Shown one piece after another: positions 55,275 to 64,000 of a stretch of 64,000 nt of DNA. The notes beneath the pieces are model-generated. The model saw only the letters and a list, made by a program, of their open reading frames with translations, ran no database searches and was not told the DNA's origin. The stretch is taken from contig JACEVL010000483.1 in the NCBI GenBank assembly GCA_020284085.1, positions 620,001 through 684,000 on the forward strand, read 5' to 3'. Positions within the stretch are counted from its first letter, which is position 1. Each line of letters opens with the position of its first letter. Position numbers and translations under genes: made by a program. Source of the DNA: Aporrectodea caliginosa (lineage: Eukaryota > Annelida > Clitellata > Crassiclitellata > Lumbricidae).

Positions 55275-56803
55275 TCATGAAGACTGATTGCCGTCTGTTG
55301 ATGGGAAGTCTGTCGTTTCTGCAATGCTCTGCTGCCATCGGGTTCTCATTACTTCCACGATAGAGTCTTCGGGAACCTGAGTGAGAGTGAGGATGAGCGA
55401 TTGGGTGAGTTGAGATCTTGCGGCTGGGGCTAAAAAAGCTGGAAGTGCCAACGAAGATGCTCTTCTTATTCCAAGTCCGCCCATCCTGATAGGCATGGAT
55501 GTGAGTAACCACTGATCGTCAGAGGGAGCGATGTTAAGAATGCTCTCGGTGCCAGCTCGTAATCCAGCGTCGAATTTCATGAGGCCCGGGTGGTCATGAC
55601 AAGGCGTGCAGCGGAGAATGTATATGAGCCTCGTAGCCCCAATTGAACATCGTAGTATCAGGAGTGCGTCTTGTCTTGGTATCTGCTCCAGCTTTTTCAT
55701 AGTACTTGCCAACCTCGATACGATTGAGTTTAAAGTATCGTTAAGGGCCTCACGTGGAGATAGAGGTGCGCCTAACAGCTCTGCCGATGATGGATCTACG
55801 CGCAGGAATTGGTTCACCGGTTCTGGTAGGTCGATATTTGCGTCCCTGGATATTACTTCGCATTTTGAGCTATTGATCGATAAGCCCAAACGTGCGCAAC
55901 CTTCCTTTATTGCCACGACGTCCTCGCACACTTTCTCGTACCCGCCGCCCACGGTGAGATCATCTAAATAACCAAAGGCTAGCGGCGATTGTAAGTGAGT
56001 AAGAACTTCTTGGAGCGGTAGGCAAAAGAGAACCGGACCTAGTGGGTCTCCTTGTTGCGGGCCTTCCTGCGATTGTAGAGTGAAGTTGCCGTACTTCAAG
56101 CTGGATGTTTCTGCGTTCGCTAGATGACAGTAGGCGTAGAGTTCTGGGCACCACTCCGACAACGAGGATAACATGATGTCACGGTGCAGGCTGTTAAAGG
56201 CATTTGCCAAGTCGAGTTTAATGATTATGGTGTCTTCGCTCATGTGTTCCATGAATCTTCTCGAGGCATGAATAGCGGCTTCGGCTCCTCCTGGTACACC
56301 TACTCCAAGTTGTTTAGGGGAGAGGCGAGGTGTCGCTATAGGTATTATGTAAGCGTTTGCGCACTTCGAGGCCAGTCTACGCCACAAGTATCCTATGACG
56401 ATAGGTCTTAGGCCTCCTGAGCTTTTCTTAAATGCAAACAGTGTGCCACCAAAGAGGATGGTGGACAAATACCGGCCAGGAACAGGTTTGTTAAGGCAGT
56501 CATAGCCTTAACGTGGCAGGTCATAGCCTTCAGTAGCCCCTGACCTGCCACGTGGTCTTTGAGGAGCTCCAAAACGTGTTGTGGCCTCAGTCCATCCGGC
56601 CCGCCGGAGGAGCCTTTCGGGAAGGAGCGCATGGCGTCATGGACCTCCTTTTCGGTGATCTGTAATGATGCTGTTTGGGGCGACGGCTGCGCAATGGTCC
56701 GCTCTGGGGCCGATGGATGTTTGAGCCGGAGTAGCTCCAAAGTTTCTTTGTTAATTGGAGCTGGACTATCGTCTGAGCAGAGAATGCGCGACGAGGTTGC
56801 CAT
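55275..56803 (-). pseudogene. LINE reverse transcriptase, frameshifted
   Basis: First piece (56803-56408): KEVHDAMRSFPKGSSGGPDG then LRPQHVLELL, the RT0/1 fingers. A frameshift near 56450 leads to the second piece (56468-55275, 397 codons): GGTLFAFKKSSGGLRPIVIG, IIKLDLANAFNSLHRDIMLS (first catalytic D), EGPQQGDPLGPVLFCLPLQ, AFGYLDDLTVGGG (catalytic DD, near 55960-55970), LGLSINSSKCEVIS, and the thumb region RLIYILRCTPCHDHPGLMKF. A short direct duplication GGCAGTCATAGCCTT/GGCAGGTCATAGCCTT (56492-56532) lies near the frameshift. Confidence 0.85.
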
Positions 56804-57147
56804 CTTCTAACTTGGCTGCTACAGCGGCCGCGATGGAATTTGCGTCATATGATTTCCTGGGTTTACCCTTGTCTGCTTTGTCTCGATCCGGCCCAAATAA
56901 AAGCGATGCGGTCGTCTGCCAATCATTTGTGAAAGTGTCTATTCGAGATTTGATGTATTGTGTGAGGTTGTGTCTCTTACCGCCCCTTGTCGGTTTTTCC
57001 ATGGTTCCTGATCCAAAGGAGAGGAGGCGTAGCCACCCAGTGGGGTGTATGGGCTGATGTAGAATATCCTCTATGGTGTCTGTCAAGAGGTGTGCTGCGG
57101 CAGTTCTTGCGCCTTTCGGTATGTGTCTGAGTAGGCCATTAGGCAGA

Positions 57148-57668
57148 TCAGGAAGGATGTTTTATCGTTGATACTGACTCGAATTTGTCTTCAGCGTCTG
57201 TGTTGCTGCGGCAGGTTTGCTCCGATTCGTTGGTTTGAGACTGGATTTGAGATCTGTCTGGATTCGAAACTGTCGAATTACCGGATAACGAAACCCTATG
57301 TGCGGTCGTCGGTGTGAGCGGTGGTTTGTGGGAACCTGGGCATGGTTGTTTTCTTGGGCCGTGTTTGTGTAGGCTCCCGTCCTTGTTGTGTAGATGGAGA
57401 ACGGAGTGACAAACACTGCATGTTCCCTTGGCCTTTCCGGGCTTGGATGTAGCGACTTGAGTAATCGCTCCGTCATCGCGTGTGTTCCAGATTCGCTCGG
57501 CCATCGTTCCGTGTTCAGTTTTGATGACCACCCGTAGCCGTCCATCGGTCCACATCTGTCTACTCGAACCGCCTTGGTGGGTGTAACCCGCCGTGCACAT
57601 GCGTGAGATCTGTATTGGTTGAGAAAGCTGTCCGATAATGAATGACTGTCGCCCTCAGTGAACGCCAT
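57148..57668 (-). pseudogene. LINE N-terminal zinc-finger region
   Basis: Two overlapping frames. One starts MAFTEGDSHSLSDSFLNQYR (57668), the other contains CSVCHSVLHLHNKDGSLHKH then GPRKQPCPGSHKPP (57420-57310). C-x2-C ... H-x-H-G-P ... C-x-G-S is a compact zinc-binding pattern that I recall at the N terminus of RT-containing repeats in several invertebrates. Preceded by the basic stretch RQMWTDGRLRVVIKTEHG. A frameshift likely joins MAFTEG to the finger frame near 57600. Confidence 0.55.
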
Positions 57669-58015
57669 CTTGATTTGTTATGTTTGAAGCGATTAAAGTC
57701 TTACTCGAACGGTTAAACAGTAACGCTCAGCCTTCAAAAGACAATGCGCTGTCATGGCAACGATGACGTTATAGGCCATTTAAACTCGAAATGGCGAAAA
57801 CTTGAAGGTCGCGATGATCGTTAATGATGATTACAAAATTACCAGACCAAAGTGTGATGAATCCCGGTCGATTCGGCCTCGATGGATAAGATCCTCGAAA
57901 TCCTGAGAAGTTGACTAATCAATAGAAATAAAAACTCAACTCCAACGACGACCGAAACCGAAGAAATTACAGAATTTATATCAGGTCAGAAACTGTCGAC
58001 CTGCATCACCAACTG

Positions 58016-58115
58016 ATGACGTCATACACTCGGACTCTCATCACTGCTGCTGCTCTCTTAACTCGTACTCTCTTCACTCGTACTCTCATCACTGCTGCTG
58101 CTCTCTTCACTCGTA
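58016..58115 (+). repeat. Two-copy 48-bp tandem repeat
   Basis: ACTCTCATCACTGCTGCTGC is repeated 48 bp apart, each copy followed by TCTCTT.ACTCGTACT. It lies between the LINE 5' end and the (ATT)n tract, and could be LINE 5' leader. Confidence 0.85.
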
Positions 58116-58230
58116 CTAGCGGAGTTCCTCGATCACCTTCTCGTTGTGCAACTAATGACCATGGGACACCCTCTTCATTCTGTAGTAATGTGGAGTCCAT
58201 GATTGCTTCGCAACTGCCGCCTGGTTCCAC

Positions 58231-58337
<107 letters not shown>

Positions 58338-58607
58338 CGCGGGTCATCAGAGTTCTGTCGCAAGGAGCGGTGCGTGCTCAGAGCCGGCGACCTTGTGACC
58401 GGCGATTTTTGCGAGGGTTGCTTTTAACGTGGTGCTTAAGAGTAGTAGGGGGCGGATGAGTGAATCTTAGCGAAATTTTCACCTTAGATGTTGTTTACGC
58501 TCGAATTTTGACTTTTCTTCCGCGCTTTGTTCCACTGCTGCCTTCTAATACTTGCGACCTGCTTCTGAAGCAGTTGTTATTATCTTCTATGCTTGAAATC
58601 TGTACAG

Positions 58608-58856
58608 TCTGTGAGATGATGTCGAAAGGAATCTTCGCTCTCTTTGCCAAACACACTATGAATACCATCAATACGATCAAGTCGTATAGCGCTACGTTCC
58701 ACATGCCGTTCATCACATCAGGTATGGCAGTAAACACTTCGCGCCAGGAAGTTGGATACGAGCTCTACATAAGACCACACTACGCCAGAGCCCTTCTGGA
58801 ACTCGTTATGCACTACAACTGGAGGGAAGTCTGGTACTTATACAATACCAATGAAG
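58608..58856 (+). CDS. Ionotropic glutamate receptor, exon B (N-terminal domain)
   Basis: Acceptor CTGTACAG ends at 58607 after a pyrimidine-containing stretch, donor GGTAAGT begins at 58857. The 249-bp exon is phase 1 on both sides. It encodes CEMMSKGIFALFAKHTMNTI, NTIKSYSATFHMPFITSGMA, VNTSRQEVGYELYIRPHYAR and ALLELVMHYNWREVWYLYNT. The blocks GV.A+FG, S....FH+PFIT, +.+RP....ALL.L...Y.W....YLY.... G are diagnostic for the amino-terminal domain of AMPA/kainate receptors. It extends exon A directly. Further exons (rest of ATD, ligand-binding domain, pore) are outside the window or were not found. Confidence 0.9.
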
Positions 58857-58859
58857 GTA

Positions 58860-60440
58860 AGTCATTATAAGCATCGCTTACCATCATTGTATTGTCGAAC
58901 CTGATGTTGTTAACCAAAGAATTGCCACAACGGGTCCAATCACCTCAATTATCTCTAATCAACCAGTGGATTGTATTAGCCTTTACAGTAAAATGAAAGC
59001 GGTTCAAATACTCTCATTTTGTCGTATATGGGATATTCTTAAATGGGCTTCATTTGCCTGTTGCTATTACACATTTAGAACATGATACGAAGATATAGTC
59101 GACGATATATATATATACAATACATAACTGAGAACGCAAGTCCTTATAACTAATACACACCGCATAATGGGTTCGTTGTTGCAGGATCACGCAAATGCAT
59201 GATACATAATTTGTGAACATATTAGAATATTTTTCCTGCTCGGCGTTTCTGATGCTATTTATGTGCGCATTGTGAGTCGCCTGTTCGTAAGGGTTGATCT
59301 ATTAATATTGGTCAATTAATATTTTCAGTTTCAGAAATACGAAAATATGGCGTTAGCGATGTCTTTATTGACGTAATATTTCGAGTAAACTGTTAGGGTC
59401 CTTATTAGCCAAAAAACATGAATATTTTAGATGGAATGGTTGGAAAAAAGAAATAGCCCTGTAGTTCTACATGTTTCCAAGGAAACATACACGACATTTT
59501 TAACGCAATGAAACACAGCTATTCACCAGCACCGGGCGATTGGGGTGGTTAGGTAGTATATCTCGTATTTGTGGTCGCAGGAAGTCACTTGATACTTGTT
59601 AGGCAGGAGCCGCAGGATGCACTCTTCCGTTTGAAAGCTTGCTGGTATGCACGTAGCCACAAGTGCTACACGTAGCATTTTATTTTCGCTTTAATTACAA
59701 TTCTTCGTTACTATGGAAAACGACACAGTGAAACGGAAACGAGTTAAAGCTATCTACTAGTTTGCTTCCCCATATTACAACCCGAGTGCAGGGACGCTTT
59801 TTTGTGATTAATTGGTTGTGAATTAGCCTGAGTTCACGAAAGTTTGCCTAGTTTTGCATGTCTATGTTTGTGTTCGCTTAGTGCAGGATCAATGTTATTT
59901 AAAGAACCATACGTTAGATGTTAAAAAGATGTGAGTGAAATAGTGATTAGGCACAATGTAATTTCTCCCTTTCTCAAGAGGTGGAGAAACCTCCGGATTT
60001 ATCATGTAACTTAAAAAGTCACCAAACTTGACCCCGCAACAATAGTAGTCAAACCGCTCCTCTTTAATCATAATGGTTTAAACAAATAGATCCTATAAAA
60101 CGCATTGGAAAACATGTTTTTACACAAAAGAGTTGCCACTAAGAGCCTACGTACAAAATTGAACGGACACTAACGAGTGGTAAGCACACAGACGTGGAGA
60201 AACTGACGGTGAGACATTCCGGTTTTAGAGGATAAAATGAAGGCAATGGTTATTTAAAAGAAAAAGAAGACACAAACAACTAGAGATTGGCATTTTTTCG
60301 TTTTCCGACTCCAACTAGTTGGTCTCTTATTTTCGCCAATTCCGATCCGAATAGTTAATAAAACATAAATGAAAACATGTCTATATTATCGCGAAATGTA
60401 ATTCAAACAAAAAGAGTTTATGCACTGAACTATTTAAAAG
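58860..60440. other. Intron sequence, no gene recognised
   Basis: Probably the next receptor intron. No exon resembling the following ATD segment was found on the + strand. Confidence 0.4.
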
Positions 60441-60449
60441 AAATTAGCA

Positions 60450-60803
60450 CCCCGGGTTGGCTTCCCGGTTTATCAGAGATTAATTTCTCGGATCTTTACT
60501 GCGGGTGGCTCGGTCGCATTATAAACGTGGAGTACAATACAATACAATACAACACAACACAATATACTGGGGCGCGGTGGTATAGGGGTATGTTCGGTGC
60601 CTTGCAGCTGGAGGGTTGCGGGTTCGAATCCACCTCAAAGCCGCTGCGTAGGGACCCTGGGCAAGTCCTTCACTCGCAATTGCTCATGCGCTTCGGCGTG
60701 AAACTCCGATTCAGCGTTCGCGCAGTAGTCGGGAGCGCCTCTGAATGGGCAATCTGGTAGGGGCGCTATAACAAGTGTTCAAATACAATACAATACAATA
60801 CAA
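60450..60803 (+). repeat. Dimeric tRNA-derived SINE, 5'-truncated
   Basis: Starts inside unit 1 (CCCCGGGTTGGCTTCCCGG, a damaged B box), then GGATCTTTACTGCGGGTGGC, an (AATAC)n/(CACAA) linker, unit 2 with GCGGGTTCGAATCCACC, and the GGCGCTATAACAAGTGTTC end with (AATAC)n. Structure as at 36818-37225. Confidence 0.9.
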
Positions 60804-60809
60804 TTCGAA

Positions 60810-62690
60810 CGTTCAATACCGCGTGGCATAAGAGAAAACCCTTAACTATCCGCCAGTTAGTTATAAAACATTATTTCTATTATATTACTTCCATTATATT
60901 ATTTAGATGATTAGTATGATAACAAAAATTATAAAGTCCAATTTTAACCAGAAATTACAGTGCCCTTTCTAATGGTGTCAACGTTACGTTAGTTGAAGCG
61001 CTGAACTGACTGATGTTTATCACTTTTAGATCATTAACTTACATCCATTGATCTATATGGGTTATAAACTTATAAACGAACTATATAATTAAAAAATTAA
61101 TTAAACCCTCCCTCTGTCTTCAATTATTGCTTACAACACCGTTACGAACGGGTTTCTGCCAGCTGTGGAATAAATTGAAAACTCCTGTTTTTTAAATTGA
61201 CATCTTCGATAGCATTGATTTGACCAACAAGAAGTCAATATGGATGTGTGCTTCTGTTGACAATTTTTCATAAATTTATCAGGTAATGTTATAGTATAAA
61301 AAAAATTACAACTCCGTGTCTGTAATTATTGCTTTTGTGTATATATATAATTTTTTAAATTTAAAAAAAATATTGAAACTGACTTACAAACTATCTTTTT
61401 TTTTGTTATTTCTTAACTCGGCCGGTCAGCGTGAAGACCTAATTATGAATATTTTACAACTTCGTTACTACAACTTTGTTACTTTTTATTTCTATTAAAA
61501 TGGATTTATTTGATGGTAAATGTAGATAATTTATCGTCATAATACTTTGGTTGTTCTGAAATATTTTAATGCATACTTCATACGTTTTAATTACTAATTA
61601 TAAACAGTGACGGCATTTTGAGCTGTGTATTTGTAAAGCAACGGAATTGTAAATATTTAAGAAGCAAAGTAACGCTGTTGTATGTTCTTCAGAATATAAA
61701 AAAACTAAAGTGAAAAATTAGTCCAAATCTGTCAAATAATTATAAGCTCTGCTCATATTAAGTATGCTTCAGCACTGCCATTAAAATATTTGTGAAAGCA
61801 ATGTTTTTAAATTGTCATGGCTTTTTTCTCTAATTCTATTTATGAATTTTATAATTGCACATAGTGCAAATTGAGTCCAGAAAACATTACCGAAAAGATA
61901 ATCAGCTACTAATAACTATCAGATTTCAAGCCAGTTAATACATTTCGTATATCAAGCATGGCTCAGGGCTTGTAAGCTGTCTACTGTGAAAAGATACACA
62001 GAGGAGCATTGGACGCCCTCGTGGGGATTTTAATAATCGAGCACCACGATATGGATACGCAGAGGTTTAAGACACAAGTCGAGGGATGATAATAAAAAAA
62101 CGATACCACAATGCAAAAGCAAGGTGAAGAAGAAAAGAATTCATAAAAAGTGATTTCGCTACGAAAGATTGCAGGGACTTGAAGACTACATAAAAGTACC
62201 ACTGGGCATTTAACGCCATTTAGCGCGAGTACATTTTTTAACGCAGAAACCTGGCCTCAATTATCTTTAATAAATTCGCTAAAACAATAATTATTGATAA
62301 AACCGCTATTATAAAGTAAAAACGTTAAATTTCAACTTTAAAGTTTAAAGAAAAACGGAAAAAGTAAAAACATGTTTGCTTTTTGTTTATTGACTGCTGG
62401 AATTTATTTAGCGCATATTCCCGCATAAAACTCAGAGTCGGTAGAGTAGTTGTACTTGTTATCTATTGTAACATGCGAATAAAATTTAAACGAGGTATTC
62501 AACATTTTAATCGTGCGATTAATTTCGAATCAAATTTGTAATGGTTGCCCACCCCGACATAAAAGAAATGGTGACAGGAGGCAATTATTAGGTATGAAAG
62601 AATGAAACAATGGCAAACCAAGACTACGCTGGATATTACATTGCTTACTCACGCTAAATTAGACAATTAACCGAATTGGCTGGCTGATGA
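60810..62690. other. No gene recognised
   Basis: AT-rich; ORFs of 60-73 codons (61316, 61981) lack recognised motifs. Confidence 0.4.
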
Positions 62691-62695
62691 TAATG

Positions 62696-62755
62696 GTGGT
62701 GATGATGATGATGATGACGACGACGACGATGATGCTGCTGCCGCTGCTTCATCAT
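62696..62755. repeat. (GAT)n/(GAC)n microsatellite
   Basis: GATGATGATGATGACGACGA-type run followed by GCTGCTGCCGCTGCTTCATC. Confidence 0.9.
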
Positions 62756-63018
62756 CGTTATCTCCTAAATGTAGATTATTATGCCTCAGTCTAGTAACAT
62801 GAAGCTGTGTGAAGCACTTCTACTAAATACATGACACACAGACATATTTCGATCTCATGACACCTTTAAACGAGGACAGACGTTATAAAGCCCTCAAAAA
62901 TTACCCTTGGCACAGATAGATCTGCAAATTTTACTGTACACTCATATCTCATCAGTTTTGATTGTCCTCGCCGAATTTCCTTTTTATTCTATAACTCTCT
63001 GCAGCGCCTAGTGTGATA

Positions 63019-63056
63019 TAATATCGCCATCCATCTGCTATGTAGATGGATGGTGA
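63019..63056. repeat. 17-bp hairpin
   Basis: AATATCGCCATCCATCT and AGATGGATGGTGATATT are inverse with one G/T difference, 7-base loop. Confidence 0.85.
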
Positions 63057-63399
63057 TATTTCAGATGATTGAGATTATTAGTCGTTATTTTACCGGCTAT
63101 GAACCGACCACTTAACAACTCATCATTAACACCAACACGATCTAGGCCTATCAGTAAAAATAGACTCCAGGCAACATTCTCACGATTGCGGCCGCTCATG
63201 ACCTTCAGAGACAATTTTGACTACAAGATAACGACGATAATACTTATTTTGGGAACTTGCTCCAGTCAACTTGGGTAACAAACGTCGAAACGTTCACACG
63301 ATGACAAACTTAATATAAGAGCGCCACTACTAACTACTGCTGTTGGTTTTAGCGCATTTTCACGTTCTCATGTTTTTCGATATTGCACTTTTCAATTTC

Positions 63400-64000
63400 A
63401 GAAAATGATAGATCGCCTAAATAAGATGTCGAAAGAGTATGATATGAAAATAAACATCAAAAAGACAATGATCATGAGGATAAGCAAAGGAAAGGAAGCA
63501 ACAGCAAAGATCACTGGAACAAGTCGGAAAATTCTGTTACCTAAGAAGTATGATCACAAATGATGCAACGTGTCATGTAGAAATAAAGTGAAGAATTGCT
63601 ATGGGGAAAGATGCCTTCTATTAAAGAAAACAATTATTAATGAGAGGAAAGCTAAGTAAGAATCTGAAGAAACGAATTGTCAAGTCTATGATATAGAGTG
63701 TGATTCTATACGGCTCTGAAACATGAGGAAGGATGACATCAGAAGATTAGAGGCCTTTGAGATGTGGATATGGCGAAGAGTCAGCTGGATGGAACGCACG
63801 ACAAATGAAGAAATACTACAAATAGTAGATGAAAAAAGATCGCTGATAGGAATAATAAGAAGCGGACAGAGAAAATTGATGGGTCACATTATGAGGGGAG
63901 ACTCCCTACTAAGAACTATAATTGAGAGAAGAATGGAGGGCAAGAAGACAAGTGGAATACCGAGAATGATGTTGTTGGACTGGATGATGGAGAAGGATTA
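63400..64000 (+). pseudogene. LINE 3' part (endonuclease-RT family), runs off the window
   Basis: Reading across stops: MIDRLNKMSKEYDMKINIKK, TMIMRISKGKEATAKITG, then KKTIINERK, DDIRRLEAFEMWIWRRVSWM, ERTTNEEILQIVDEKRSLIG, IIRSGQRKLMGHIMRGDSLL and RTIIERRMEGKKTSGIPRMM. This is the end of the RT and the C-terminal region of a widespread animal LINE family (K+N..KT..M..S; RRLEAFEMW+WRR; TNEE+L..+.E.R.L...I..R...+GH.+R; EGR+EGK...G.PR). Stops and frameshifts show decay. Same family as 53040-53790, opposite strand. Confidence 0.8.

Larger units (their letters stand above)
54500..57700 (-). mobile_element. Non-LTR retrotransposon with restriction-like endonuclease
   Basis: Right to left: zinc-finger N-terminal region (57668-57148), linker (57140-56766), RT (56803-55275) and a C-terminal zinc-knuckle plus PD-(D/E)XK-like domain (55256-54519). 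At least three frameshifts separate the pieces, so this copy is inactive. (ATT)n tracts lie on the 3' side (54420) and further out on the 5' side (58233). The RT-then-endonuclease order matches the R2/R4/NeSL group of LINEs; the exact clade is not settled here. It lies antisense in the receptor intron. Confidence 0.75.

Overview
The window is a stretch of an AT-rich eukaryotic genome, almost certainly an invertebrate animal. The evidence is two spliced exons of an ionotropic glutamate receptor joined across a long intron, gene-poor sequence, many microsatellites, tRNA-derived SINEs, and several animal transposon superfamilies (hAT, piggyBac, Tc1/mariner, Ty3/gypsy, several LINEs). I cannot fix the phylum. 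The pol order of the intact retrotransposon was first described in deuterostomes, while some decayed multicopy genes resemble families I recall from arthropods, cnidarians and molluscs. No bacterial-type operons, CRISPR arrays or free-standing tRNA/rRNA genes are visible.

Host gene: an AMPA/kainate-type glutamate receptor lies on the + strand from about 49.0 kb beyond 58.9 kb. Exon A (about 49011-49190) and exon B (58608-58856) join in phase 1 and together encode part of the extracellular amino-terminal domain. The 9.4-kb intron between them holds a partial copy of exon A (50509-50548), a decayed LINE (53.0-53.8 kb) and a larger antisense LINE (54.5-57.7 kb). Two short unassigned ORFs (2857-3141 and 21500-21763, both minus) are the only other candidate host exons.

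Layout: 1-4.3 kb has LINE and SINE fragments. 4323-10720 is one hAT-type element with matching ends and an 8-bp target duplication; inside it sit a 2.5-kb element carrying a decayed transposase-like gene (5166-7663), a SINE, and a piggyBac element (8291-10392) which itself holds a hAT MITE (9261-9796). 10.7-18.2 kb has LINE, SINE and gag/pol debris and a LINE fragment between two (ATT)n tracts. 18260-19533 is a mariner relic holding a dimeric SINE. 20-26 kb has hAT and other transposase relics and small MITEs. 26-30 kb is mostly unassigned. 30.2-31.7 kb is an inverted duplication of a mariner 5' end followed by a 727-bp foldback element. 32-36 kb has tandem repeats and a terminal-inverted-repeat element with an internal 36-bp array. 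36728-38267 is a second piggyBac-type element holding a dimeric SINE. 41841-48156 is an apparently intact Gmr1-like LTR retrotransposon on the minus strand. 58.9-64 kb is mostly unassigned, with a SINE and a LINE 3' fragment running off the right edge.

The main items for a second look are the intact Gmr1-like element (integrase before reverse transcriptase, one 1630-aa ORF, LTRs differing at two positions seen), the restriction-like-endonuclease LINE whose two copies both lie between (ATT)n tracts, the four-level transposon nest at 4.3-10.7 kb, the dimeric tRNA-type SINE, and the partial exon duplication in the receptor gene. Coordinates without an exact structural signal (ORF limit, TIR, TSD, splice site) are approximate.
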